A DNA stretch of 8,003 bases from DASPXK01 sp035637315. GTDB taxonomy: Bacteria > Chloroflexota > UBA6077 > JACCZL01. Of this stretch, positions 1-7,149 are shown piece by piece (within the stretch, counting starts at the first letter, position 1; the number at the start of each line of letters is the position of its first letter). The position numbers and the translations under genes were made by a program. The stretch lies in contig DASPXK010000037.1 in assembly GCA_035637315.1 (NCBI GenBank), positions 1 to 8,003 on the forward strand, given 5' to 3'. The notes below the pieces were generated by a model that saw only the letters and a program-made list of their open reading frames with translations, made no database searches and was not told the DNA's origin.

Positions 1-263
1 GGCCCGGCCCGCTGTCCGTCGATCAAGACCTCGCCTCGGTCGGCCGTCTCGATGCCGGCCAGGATGCGCGCCAGGGTCGTCTTGCCGCAGCCACTCGGGC
101 CGAGCACGCACACGAACTCCTGCTCGGCCACGCCAAATGACAGGTTGTCGAGCACCAGCAGCCCAGCCCAACCGGCGCGGGTGTGTTGGAAGAACAGTTT
201 CGTCAGGCCCTGGACCGCCAGCGCGCTAGAGGTCCGCGTAGCGGTCGAGGATAGCAGCTGCAA
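1..263 (-). CDS. ABC transporter ATP-binding protein, NitT/TauT (nitrate/sulfonate) type, partial
   Basis: This is the N-terminal part (87 codons) of an ATPase that would power import through a membrane permease; the rest lies beyond the left edge. The Walker A loop GPSGCGKTT is at residues 55-63. It is preceded by LDNLSFGVAEQEFVCVL and followed by LARILAGIETADRGEVLIDG, the usual SsuB/TauB-like pattern. The Q-loop, signature motif and Walker B are outside the window. No ATG or GTG fits before the conserved part. I chose TTG at 263 because AAGGGG (271-276) sits 7 bases before it. This makes the gene overlap the end of the M20 peptidase by 38 bases, so the two are probably translationally coupled. 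The subfamily rests on overall resemblance only. The family is certain; the start and the substrate are not. Confidence 0.85.
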   Translation of the reverse strand, partial: MQLLSSTATRTSSALAVQGLTKLFFQHTRAGWAGLLVLDNLSFGVAEQEFVCVLGPSGCGKTTLARILAGIETADRGEVLIDGQRAG

Positions 264-1605
264 ACTTGATCCCCTTGATGTAGTGCTCTTCGGTAACGAA
301 CTCGTCGGTGGCGTGGCCGCGATGGCCCGGCGGGCCCACACCGGTCTGGACGCCCGGAATGCCGAGTCGGGTGCCGAGCCAGGCGCCCTGACGGCCGGCG
401 TATTCCTCGGTCGGCTTGACCATCGGCTCGCCGTACAAGGCTCGGGCTGCGTCGATCGTCGCCGCTACGATCGCGGCGTGCGGGTCGGTCTTGGCCGTCT
501 CGACGCTGGCCAGCGAGGTCATCGCCACGTCGGCGAAACCGTGGCGGTCGAGGTGAGCGCGCAGGAGCTGCCAGATTCGCTCGGGCGTCTGGTTGGGGAC
601 GATCCTGAATTCGAGCTTGGCGCTCGCGCGGTCTGGAATCACCGCCTTCGGTCCCTCGCCAGCATAGCCGGAGCTGATCCCGCAGAGGGCGAGGCCAGGC
701 TGAAAGAGCAGCCGCTCGACCGCTGCGAGGCCGCGGACTCCGGTCAGAAACTCGTCGAGCCCGGCCTCCTCGAGCTGCCGCCGGTCGTCCCAGGGCATGG
801 CAGCCATCAGCTCACGGTCCTCGTCAGTTGGGCCCACGACGTCGTCGTAGAAACCGTCGAGCAGCACCCGCTCGTCAGAGCCTTTGATGGAGGCGAGGGC
901 CCACGTCAGCCGCCAGGCCGGGTTGACATACAGGCGGGCGCCGGCTGAATGCAGCTCCTTCCGAGCGCCGCGCGCCTCCAGCTCGACGTAGAGCATGCCG
1001 CTCGTGCCGAGCCCGATCTTGGGCACGCCGCTGGCGTCGATCGCGCCGTCAAACGACACGACCGAGTCGGCCGCCAGCCGACTGCGGTGCTGGTCCAGGA
1101 AGAGCGGCAAATTGGAGCTGCCCCGCTCCTCCTCCCCGTCCAGGATGAGCACCACGCTGCAGGGGGGATCACCGCACGCCGCGATCCAGCTCTCGACGCC
1201 CTTCACCAGCGCCAGCAGATTCGCTTTCGCGTCGCTGGCGCCGCGCCCGATGATGCGGCCGTCGACTCGGGTCGCGCTGAAGGGCGGATAGGTCCACTCG
1301 TCGATCGGCTCCGGCGAGATGACGTCGTAGTGGCTGTACAGAAGGACGGTCTTGCCGCTGGAAGCCGCGCGGCGCTCGGCAAACACGATCGGCGCGAGCT
1401 GGTCGACCTCGATCACCTCGGCACTCCAGCCCGAGTCGTGGAGAAGATGAACCAGGAAGCCGGCGCAGGCCCGCACCTCGTCCAGGTGCCCGGTCCGGCT
1501 TGGCAGTCGAATCAGCTCGCACAGCTCCTCGACGAACCGACTCGCCTGGGCGTCGACGTGCGCGTAGACGGTGTCCAGAGAGCTGGAGCCTTTCGTTCGC
1601 CTCAA
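226..1605 (-). CDS. M20 family metallopeptidase (dipeptidase / ArgE-DapE-CPG2-like)
   Basis: This is a 459-residue cytosolic dinuclear-zinc hydrolase of the M20 family, whose members cleave dipeptides, N-acyl amino acids and related amides. The metal and catalytic residues all appear in order: H92 and D94 in SHYDV, D125 in GRGASDAK, catalytic E159 and metal ligand E160 in DGEEERGS, D186 in SFDGAID, and H431 in GHRGHATDEF. H219 in KELHS matches the lid-domain histidine that reaches the partner active site in carnosinase-like dimers. Full length with no signal peptide. The start is TTG at 1605. GAGG lies 6 bases upstream and overlaps the stop of the previous gene, which ends only 8 bases away, so this is the third gene of a tight operon. 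Proximity to the dehydrogenase and decarboxylase-like genes suggests hydrolysis of an amide-linked substrate or intermediate, but specificity cannot be read here. Confidence 0.93.
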   Translation of the reverse strand: MRRTKGSSSLDTVYAHVDAQASRFVEELCELIRLPSRTGHLDEVRACAGFLVHLLHDSGWSAEVIEVDQLAPIVFAERRAASSGKTVLLYSHYDVISPEPIDEWTYPPFSATRVDGRIIGRGASDAKANLLALVKGVESWIAACGDPPCSVVLILDGEEERGSSNLPLFLDQHRSRLAADSVVSFDGAIDASGVPKIGLGTSGMLYVELEARGARKELHSAGARLYVNPAWRLTWALASIKGSDERVLLDGFYDDVVGPTDEDRELMAAMPWDDRRQLEEAGLDEFLTGVRGLAAVERLLFQPGLALCGISSGYAGEGPKAVIPDRASAKLEFRIVPNQTPERIWQLLRAHLDRHGFADVAMTSLASVETAKTDPHAAIVAATIDAARALYGEPMVKPTEEYAGRQGAWLGTRLGIPGVQTGVGPPGHRGHATDEFVTEEHYIKGIKFAAAILDRYADL

Positions 1606-1613
1606 TTGACGCC

Positions 1614-2585
1614 TCAGGGCCTCAGCACCAGCTTGCCGAACTGGTCGCGGTCGAGCAGCACCCGATGAGCCTCCGCGGCCTGATCCAGTGGTAGGATGCG
1701 ATCGATGATCGGGCGCAGACGTCGCTCTTCGAACAGCGGCAGGCAGCCGGCCCGGAATTCGCTGATAGTCTGCGCGGTGCGGGGCTCCTGGGTGATGGCC
1801 AGACCGTACAGGGTCAGGTTCTTGAAGATCGCGTGGCGAGTGTCCAGCTCGACCCGGGCGCCGCTCGGCGAGCCGTAGATCACCATCCGGCCCATCGGCA
1901 CGAGCGCCTGAACGCTCGCGCCAAAGGTCGCCCGGCCAACACCCTCCAGGACAACGTGGACGCCTCCGCCGTCGGTCGCGCGACCGATCTCGGCCGCCAG
2001 ATCTTCGGTCGCCTGATAGTTGATTGTCGCGTCGGCGCCAAGCTCGCGGGCTCGGTCCAGCTTCCAGTCCGATCCCGCCGTCGCGAGCACCCAGGCGCCG
2101 AGCTCTTTAGCCACTTGAATCGCGGCTGTCCCCACGCCGCTGCCGGCCGCGTGGACCAGGACACGCTCGCCTGGCTGGACTCTGGCCAGGACCGACAAGC
2201 ACATCCAGACAGTGCTGAAGACGGTCGGGATCGCGGCGGCCTCGTCGAAGGACAGGTGGCCTGGGATGGGCATGAGCTTGGCGGCCGGTACGGCCGCGAG
2301 CTCGAGGTAGCTGCCGGTCGAAGTCCAGCCGAAGACACGCTGACCAACGTCGAGGCCGGAGACGTCTTGGTCGAGCGCAACTACTTCACCGGCCAGCTCC
2401 ATGCCGGGGATCAATGGAGCCTGCTTGTTGTGATAGGCCCCGCGCCGCATCAGGTGGTCGGCAAAGTTGACCCCCACCGCGCGCACCCGCACCAGGACCT
2501 CACCCTGCCGGGGGACGGGATCCGGCACGTCTTCGTACCGCATCACCTCCGGCTCGCCGAACTCGTGGACGACAACCGCTTTCAC
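1614..2585 (-). CDS. Zinc-independent MDR-family oxidoreductase (NADPH:quinone oxidoreductase-like)
   Basis: This is a medium-chain dehydrogenase/reductase of the quinone-oxidoreductase branch, expected to reduce quinones or enones, or enoyl-type intermediates, with NAD(P)H. The N-terminal GroES-like domain has VGVNFADHLMRRGAY and PGMELAGEV (about 37-68). The nucleotide-binding fold has HAAGSGVGTAAIQ (145-157), followed by ATAGSDWKLDRARELGAD; the Lys/Arg there are typical of NADPH binders. The four-cysteine structural zinc site of alcohol dehydrogenases is absent. The frame stays open to a GTG at 2603. However, GTG at 2585 has a perfect AGGAG (2592-2596) 6 bases upstream and gives the family-typical opening (M)KAVVVHEFG, so I start it there (323 residues). 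It ends 8 bases before the M20 gene and follows the decarboxylase-like gene by 55 bases, as the second gene of the minus-strand operon. The substrate is unknown. Confidence 0.92.
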   Translation of the reverse strand: MKAVVVHEFGEPEVMRYEDVPDPVPRQGEVLVRVRAVGVNFADHLMRRGAYHNKQAPLIPGMELAGEVVALDQDVSGLDVGQRVFGWTSTGSYLELAAVPAAKLMPIPGHLSFDEAAAIPTVFSTVWMCLSVLARVQPGERVLVHAAGSGVGTAAIQVAKELGAWVLATAGSDWKLDRARELGADATINYQATEDLAAEIGRATDGGGVHVVLEGVGRATFGASVQALVPMGRMVIYGSPSGARVELDTRHAIFKNLTLYGLAITQEPRTAQTISEFRAGCLPLFEERRLRPIIDRILPLDQAAEAHRVLLDRDQFGKLVLRP

Positions 2586-2608
2586 AATCGGCTCCTGGAT
2601 CACCTGTC

Positions 2609-2628
2609 GGGCACGGCATGCCGTGCCC
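2609..2628. repeat. 20-bp perfect palindrome between operon genes
   Basis: GGGCACGGCATGCCGTGCCC reads identically on both strands. It lies in the 55-base gap between the decarboxylase-like gene and the oxidoreductase gene, 23 bases upstream of the latter's GTG start. As RNA it would fold as an 8-bp GC-rich stem with a CATG loop. There is no T-run, so it is not a classical intrinsic terminator. It may be a processing or stability hairpin within the operon mRNA, or a binding site for a dimeric regulator. Confidence 0.7.
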
Positions 2629-2640
2629 CTACCCGAAGAC

Positions 2641-3627
2641 TCACACGTATCCTACCGGCATCGTCTCCAAAGAGGGCCCGAAGAACAGCTCCTCAGGCTC
2701 CATCTGCTGGCGAATCATGCCCTGGCGGTGCGAGTAGCGGATCATCGTCTCGAGACCCTTGCGGTTGCTGGGCAGGTCGTACGGCCACGGGTCCCTGCCC
2801 AGTACCTCGCGCTGCTCCTCGATCAGCTCACGCACCCAGGCCAGGCTGATCCTACGCGGGTCCTCCATCTCCTCCCAGGCCCGTTCCTTGGAGGTCTGGA
2901 ACGCCTTGCGCAGACTGGTGGCCACCCACGGGCACTGCTCCAGCACGCTGTCCTTGATGACCACGGTATGCATCAACGGGAATAACCCAGTCTCGCGGTA
3001 GTAGCGCTGCTCCTCGGCCTTGGCGTCCGCGAAGAGCCGCCGCACGCGAGGATCGCCCTGTAGGAATGCGGAGGGTATCTCAGGATAGAGCAGCGCGTCC
3101 ACTTGGCCTTCGAGCAGCATCCGGTTCAGGTTCTGGTCGCGGCCGAGCTGGGTCAGCTTGAAACGAGCGGGTAGCTCGAACGAGATGTCCTCCTCGTCCT
3201 GACGGAACCAGTGAATCGAGCTGACGTCGACGCCGTAGTGCTCCTCCAGAATCCCGCGCTGCCACAGACCGGCCGTATTCTGCCAGGTCCGGATTCCCAC
3301 CTTGCGCCCCTCCAGGTCGCGTGGAGTCTTGAGTGGGGCGCTCGCGTTGACGAAAATATACGAATGGCGGAAGCGGCGATGCGGGAAGACCGGGATGGCG
3401 ATGAAGGGCAGGCTGCGCTGGTCGCGGATCATCAGATACGACGCCAGCGACAGCTCGCAGACGTCGAACTCCTGGCCGCGCATCATCCGCCAGTGGCGCT
3501 CGGGCGAATGCAGGGTAAGGGTGACCAGGTCGATTCCCTCAGGCTCGACCGTCCCGTCGATCAGGCCACGGTTGATGTCGTAGTCGCCGCAAGCCAGTGT
3601 CAGGCGCGGCCGGCCGGCTCCGCTCAC
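2641..3627 (-). CDS. 4,5-dihydroxyphthalate decarboxylase-like protein (NMT1 / periplasmic-binding fold)
   Basis: This 328-residue protein matches the pattern of the Pht5-like family: LTLACGDYDINRGLIDG (9-25), EPEGIDL (29-34), FDVCELSLASYL (54-65), PFIAIPVFPHRRFRHSYIFVN (74-94), DLEGRKVGI (104-112) and a WPYDLPSNRK tail (281-290). Known members decarboxylate 4,5-dihydroxyphthalate to protocatechuate, but the fold is that of ABC substrate-binding proteins and many relatives are annotated as such. There is no signal peptide or lipobox, which favours a cytosolic enzyme, although an ABC ATPase is encoded three genes downstream. The start is GTG at 3627, with GGAGG (3634-3638) 6 bases upstream; the 25-residue upstream extension is low-quality and crosses the leader. 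It is the first gene of the minus-strand operon and is divergent from tctA. The family is confident; the reaction is not. Confidence 0.85.
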   Translation of the reverse strand: MSGAGRPRLTLACGDYDINRGLIDGTVEPEGIDLVTLTLHSPERHWRMMRGQEFDVCELSLASYLMIRDQRSLPFIAIPVFPHRRFRHSYIFVNASAPLKTPRDLEGRKVGIRTWQNTAGLWQRGILEEHYGVDVSSIHWFRQDEEDISFELPARFKLTQLGRDQNLNRMLLEGQVDALLYPEIPSAFLQGDPRVRRLFADAKAEEQRYYRETGLFPLMHTVVIKDSVLEQCPWVATSLRKAFQTSKERAWEEMEDPRRISLAWVRELIEEQREVLGRDPWPYDLPSNRKGLETMIRYSHRQGMIRQQMEPEELFFGPSLETMPVGYV

Positions 3628-3642
3628 GGGCCACCTCCCATT

Positions 3643-3654
3643 GACTCGGTTGCG
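3643..3654 (-). promoter_or_regulatory. Shared 12-base leader motif, copy upstream of the decarboxylase-like operon
   Basis: On the minus strand this reads CGCAACCGAGTC, and the identical 12 bases occur in the tctC leader at 7150-7161. Here it lies 5 bases downstream of a candidate -10 box and 4 bases upstream of the ribosome-binding site, so it would straddle the transcription start. It could be an operator or a 5'-UTR element common to both units. The match is observed; the role is inferred. Confidence 0.5.
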
Positions 3655-3659
3655 GGCGC

Positions 3660-3665
3660 ATGATA
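3660..3665 (-). promoter_or_regulatory. Candidate -10 box for the minus-strand operon
   Basis: On the minus strand the sequence is TATCAT, five of six matches to TATAAT, 32 bases before the GTG start at 3627. No acceptable -35 box lies 16-19 bases upstream (AGCCAG or GAGCCA). A small dyad, CCAGA N9 TCTGG (3668-3686), covers that region instead. If real, the promoter may need an activator. Confidence 0.3.
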
Positions 3666-3706
3666 GACCAGACTCAAATTTTCTGGCTCGACTGCCGTGC
3701 ATGGAC

Positions 3707-3712
3707 TATGAT
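3707..3712 (+). promoter_or_regulatory. Candidate -10 box for tctAB
   Basis: TATGAT matches the sigma-70 -10 consensus at five of six bases and lies 51 bases before the tctA ATG in the divergent intergenic region. The -35 region at the right distance (TGGCTC) is poor, so this is a weak call. Confidence 0.25.
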
Positions 3713-3763
3713 CCACGCCCGGAGCGGACGACCCGTGGCGCCTGAGGCAGCCAGGGACTCGAC

Positions 3764-5272
3764 ATGTTCGAAGCATCGCTCAACGGCCTGATCAGCGTCT
3801 TCACCTGGCCGACGTTCCCGCTGATGATGATCGGGGTGCTCATCGGCTTCATCATCGGCATTCTGCCGGGCATCTCGGCGCCGACAACGCTGGCCTTGAT
3901 GCTGCCCTTCACCTTCCACATGACGCCCGTCGAGGCGTTCGCCTTCCTGCTGGGCATGCTGTCGGTCTCGATCATGTTCGGCGACGTGACGTCGATCCTG
4001 TTCGGCGTCCCGGGCGAGCCGCTGGCGGCGGCGGTCGTCCTGGATGGCCACCCGATGGCCAAGAAGGGCGAGACTGGCCGCGCGCTGGGAGCGGCGCTCA
4101 TGAGCTCGCTGGTCGGGGCGGCCATCGGCGCGTTCATCCTGGCCGCCTCGATCCCGATCATTCGGCCGATCGTGCTGGCGTTCGCGTCGCCTGAGTTCTT
4201 TGGTCTGGCGCTGCTTGGGATTGCCTTCGTCGCGGCCCTGAGCGGGGGCAAGATGACCAAAGGGGTCCTGATGGGGGCGGTCGGGCTGATGCTCTCGATG
4301 ATCGGGCTCGACCCCCAGTCTGGGACCCAGCGCTATACGTTCGGGCAGCTCGAGTTGTGGGACGGAATCGGTCTGATCCCGGTCACGGTCGGGATGTTTG
4401 GAGTGGGCGAGCTGGTGGACCTGTGGGTCAAACAGAAGAGCATCTCCGAGCGACGACTCGGGAAGATCGGCGGCCTCTGGCAGGGCTGCAAGGATACGTT
4501 CATCTACTGGGGAGTGACGGTCCGCTGCAGCCTGTTGGGAACGTTCCTTGGGATCATCCCCGGCCTTGGCGGATCGGTTGGGCAGTGGGTCTCATACGCC
4601 CACGCGGTGCAGAGCGCCGAAGACAAAGGCGGGTTTGGTAAAGGCGACGTGCGCGGGGTGCTCGGTCCCGGCGCGGCCATGAACGCCAAAGAAGGTGGCA
4701 ACTTGATCACCACCGTGGCGTTCGGGGTGCCAAGCAGCGTCTCGATGGCGATCCTGCTGGGTGCGTTCCTAATCCAGGGCCTGGTGCCAGGCCCGAGCAT
4801 GTTGACCACGAGAGTCGAGCTGACGCTGTCGTTCGTGTGGGTGATCATCGTGTCCCATGTGATCAGCGTGGCGTTGTGCTTCCTGCTGATCAATCAGATG
4901 GTCAGGATCACCGAGATCCGCAGCTCGTTGATCTTGCCAGGGATCGTGTTCCTGGTCCTGTTTGGCGGGTTCTCCGAGAAGAACTCGATCTTCGACATGG
5001 GCATCACGCTGGTCGCCGGCTTCGCCGGGATGATCATGATCCACCTCGATTGGCCTCGGCCGCCGCTGATCTTGGGCCTGGTGCTCGGGAAGCTGATCGA
5101 GAACAACCTGTTCATCTCGTACTCTCGATACGAGTTCGGGTTCTTCACCCGCCCGGTCCTGCTGGTCATCATCGCCATTGGGATCGCCCTGGTGGTGGCG
5201 CCGCTGGTGCAAGAGCGGCTCGCGCGGCGCCTGGGTGTCAAGGAGAAGCTGGTTGTCGCGGAAGAAGGCTGA
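3764..5272 (+). CDS. tctA: Tripartite tricarboxylate transporter large permease TctA
   Basis: This is a 502-residue inner-membrane protein, the large subunit of a TTT-family secondary transporter that imports carboxylates delivered by a periplasmic TctC-type protein. It shows the two inverted family signatures: GFIIGILPGISAPTTLALML (28-47) and GTFLGIIPGLGG (259-270). It also has FGVPGEP (80-86) and FGVPSSVSMAILLGAFLIQG (320-339), the usual TctA loop and helix. Hydrophobic segments run throughout, about 11-12 by eye, and the length is normal for the family (about 500). The start is ATG at 3764 with AGGGA 6 bases upstream. It overlaps tctB by 20 bases. The transported acid cannot be deduced; relatives carry citrate, tartrate, terephthalate and others. 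Confidence 0.96.
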   Translation: MFEASLNGLISVFTWPTFPLMMIGVLIGFIIGILPGISAPTTLALMLPFTFHMTPVEAFAFLLGMLSVSIMFGDVTSILFGVPGEPLAAAVVLDGHPMAKKGETGRALGAALMSSLVGAAIGAFILAASIPIIRPIVLAFASPEFFGLALLGIAFVAALSGGKMTKGVLMGAVGLMLSMIGLDPQSGTQRYTFGQLELWDGIGLIPVTVGMFGVGELVDLWVKQKSISERRLGKIGGLWQGCKDTFIYWGVTVRCSLLGTFLGIIPGLGGSVGQWVSYAHAVQSAEDKGGFGKGDVRGVLGPGAAMNAKEGGNLITTVAFGVPSSVSMAILLGAFLIQGLVPGPSMLTTRVELTLSFVWVIIVSHVISVALCFLLINQMVRITEIRSSLILPGIVFLVLFGGFSEKNSIFDMGITLVAGFAGMIMIHLDWPRPPLILGLVLGKLIENNLFISYSRYEFGFFTRPVLLVIIAIGIALVVAPLVQERLARRLGVKEKLVVAEEG

Positions 5273-5912
5273 TCTGATCTTCAGCATTCTCATCCTCGCC
5301 ATCGCGGTCTGGATGGTCTGGGAGGCGCGAGACTGGGGCTTCCGGGCGAGGCTCTTCCCGTGGGCGATCGGCTACCCGGCGATTGGCCTGGCGCTGCTCC
5401 AGCTCGGGTTCGCGATTCGACACGCGCTCGCGCCGGCCCCTCAGCCAGAGACGCAGCGCGCTGCCGTGGCTCGCCCGGGCGCGCCGCGGCCCGACGAGCT
5501 TGAAGCCATCCAGCGGGGCCCCGACGCGGCGGTAGTAGAGGCTGCTGTCGAGAGCGCCTTCGGTCCCGGCTCCGAGGCGGCCGAGGAGGAGGAGGAGCTG
5601 CCGCCCGAACTGGTTCGGCGGCGGGTGATCCAGATGACGGCCTGGATCCTGGCCTTTGCCGTGGGGGTCGTGCTGCTCGGTTTCAAGGTCAGCTCGGCTC
5701 TCACGACGTTCGCGTTCCTCAGGTTCGGCGCTCACGAGACCTGGAAGACGACCTTCTGGCTCGCCCTGGGCACGTACCTGTTCTTCTTCCTGGTCTTCGA
5801 CTACAGCCTGAGCATCCCCTTGCCCGCCGGGTGGGTCGCCGAATCGCTGGGCCTGCAGTCGTTCGACTCCTACCTCACGGACCCCGTCATTCGGCTGATC
5901 ACTCGACGGTAG
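5253..5912 (+). CDS. tctB: Tripartite tricarboxylate transporter small permease TctB (long acidic loop)
   Basis: This is the small membrane subunit that pairs with TctA. Four hydrophobic segments are visible: about 7-24 (ADLIFSILILAIAVWMVW), 34-55, 128-156 and 166-189, matching the TctB layout. The start is TTG at 5253, with AAGGAG (5240-5245) 7 bases upstream inside tctA. This gives 219 residues and a 20-base overlap with tctA. The frame is open further upstream but that part is the shadow of tctA. The loop between segments 2 and 3 is unusually long, about 70 residues (58-127). It is first Pro/Ala-rich, then strongly acidic (EEEEE at 111-115), which makes the protein longer than the usual 150-180 residues. 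The first two segments and the last two match the family, so the loop looks like an insertion rather than a fusion to a known domain. Confidence 0.88.
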   Translation: MSRKKADLIFSILILAIAVWMVWEARDWGFRARLFPWAIGYPAIGLALLQLGFAIRHALAPAPQPETQRAAVARPGAPRPDELEAIQRGPDAAVVEAAVESAFGPGSEAAEEEEELPPELVRRRVIQMTAWILAFAVGVVLLGFKVSSALTTFAFLRFGAHETWKTTFWLALGTYLFFFLVFDYSLSIPLPAGWVAESLGLQSFDSYLTDPVIRLITRR

Positions 5913-5933
5913 GGGTTGGTCGCGCCCCTGTCC

Positions 5934-7121
5934 CTAGCTGCCCGAGACAGCCGCCCTCAGCGTCTGCTTGAGATCGGCCGGCAGTTCCTGCATCTCCTTG
6001 ATGCGCTGGTAGATCTCGTCGGGCCCGATCGGGCTGATCGCCAGGCCGGTCTTCTGGGATTCGGCCAGCAGCTCGGGGTCTTTCAGCGTCTCCATGAACG
6101 CGTCGCGCATGGCCTGGACGCGCTCGGCTGGCACCCCTGGGGGAAGGGCGAAGACGCGGCTGATCTGGCCCGGACCGACGATCCCGGCGTCGATGAGCCT
6201 CTTCTCGGCATCGGTCTTGGCCAGGTTCTGCATCATCGGCACGTCCTTCAAGTCCGGGTGGGGATTGGGGCCGCCCTGAGCGATCACGAGCACCTCGCCC
6301 TTGTCGAGGCCGTCCTTCCAGGTCACCGAGATCGACTCCCAGCCCCAGCAGCCGCCCATGACCTCACCGCTGTCGGCCGCCAGGCGGATCTTCGCCGTCC
6401 CGTCATAGCCGTCGATCACCTTCATCTTTAGCCCGATCGCCCGCAGGGTGTTGGCGACGTCGTCGGTCGTCGAGCCGGGCGCCGTGCCGCCAACGATCAG
6501 CTCCTTGCTGCGCGCCTCTTCCAGACTGGTAAACCCGCTCTCCTTCCTGACCGCGCAGGCGGGCGTGTCGGGAGTTGGCGCGCCCAGCCAGCTGAACTGA
6601 AGCGGATCGAACTCGACGGCCGGATTCTCCACGACGAGCTTCTGGGTGATCATCCCGCCGATAAAGTGGACCATCACGGTGCCGTCCTTGGGGGCCGTCT
6701 TGTAGACGCTGTTCGCGGCCAGCAGCGACCCGGCCCCGACCTGGTTCTCGACCACGATGCTCGGGTTGCCCGGAATATGCTTGCCCATATACCGAGCCAT
6801 GGCCCGGGCGTAGGTATCGTACCCGCCCCCCGCGGCGAAGCCGACGACGATCCGAACGGTCTTCCCCTTGTAGAAGTCCTCGATCGCCTTCGTGTCCACC
6901 TTGGGTGGTGCGGCCGCCGCGGGGGCGGCGGTGGCCGGCGGAGCGACAGGCTTGGCTGCCGTCGGCGCGGCTGTTGGTTGAGCCGCGACCGGGGCTGCCG
7001 CCTTGGGCGCCTCGGTTGGTTTGGCCTCAGTCTTCGGGGCGGGGGTCGCGGCCGGCCCGCAGGCGGCGGCGAGGAGGCCGAAGGCCATGATCAGAGTGAC
7101 CGCCAGATTCATCCGCGGCAC
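5934..7121 (-). CDS. tctC: Tripartite tricarboxylate transporter substrate-binding lipoprotein TctC (Bug family)
   Basis: This is a 395-residue solute-binding lipoprotein expected to capture a carboxylate outside the membrane and pass it to TctAB. A short hydrophobic signal (about 4-20) leads to the lipid cysteine C21 in LLAAAC; Leu is at -4 rather than -3. A low-complexity Pro/Ala/Thr/Lys tether follows (22-75). The Bug-type domain starts at KTVRIVVGFAAGGGYDTYARAMARYM in two parts, residues 87-106 and 107-112. VVENQVGAGSLLAANSVYK (123-141) and APKDGTVM (143-150) follow. Here GGGYD replaces the commoner GGxxD binding-loop form. Two further cysteines (C189, C258) could form a disulfide. The start is GTG at 7121, with GGGAGG 5 bases upstream; the ATG at 7112 is too far from it. 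It is convergent with tctB, 21 bases apart, instead of sharing its operon, so pairing with TctAB is inferred from proximity. Confidence 0.93.
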   Translation of the reverse strand: MPRMNLAVTLIMAFGLLAAACGPAATPAPKTEAKPTEAPKAAAPVAAQPTAAPTAAKPVAPPATAAPAAAAPPKVDTKAIEDFYKGKTVRIVVGFAAGGGYDTYARAMARYMGKHIPGNPSIVVENQVGAGSLLAANSVYKTAPKDGTVMVHFIGGMITQKLVVENPAVEFDPLQFSWLGAPTPDTPACAVRKESGFTSLEEARSKELIVGGTAPGSTTDDVANTLRAIGLKMKVIDGYDGTAKIRLAADSGEVMGGCWGWESISVTWKDGLDKGEVLVIAQGGPNPHPDLKDVPMMQNLAKTDAEKRLIDAGIVGPGQISRVFALPPGVPAERVQAMRDAFMETLKDPELLAESQKTGLAISPIGPDEIYQRIKEMQELPADLKQTLRAAVSGS

Positions 7122-7149
7122 GTTGCCCTCCCTTGCATTTGTCTGTCTG

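Noticed and set aside
52..948. 298-codon open frame on the plus strand opposite the M20 gene
   Set aside because: It is the high-GC antisense shadow of the M20 and ABC ATPase genes; the residues are Arg/Gly/Val/Leu-biased with no recognisable domain, while the minus strand has full family motifs.
1833..2849. 338-codon open frame on the plus strand opposite the oxidoreductase
   Set aside because: It crosses two well-supported minus-strand genes and their gap, and shows no motif or ribosome-binding site worth noting.
4769..5302. 177-codon open frame on the minus strand inside tctA
   Set aside because: It is composed largely of Gln/Arg/Asp/His as expected from antisense of hydrophobic membrane segments; tctA is certain on the other strand.
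5911..5929. AGGGG/CCCCT pair in the gap between tctB and tctC as a bidirectional terminator
   Set aside because: Only five base pairs with a nine-base loop and no T-run on either side; too weak to call.
7029..7060. CRISPR-like or tandem DNA repeats in the Pro/Ala linker region of tctC
   Set aside because: The repetition comes from low-complexity Pro/Ala/Thr codons over about 6900-7060; units vary in length and have no spacers.
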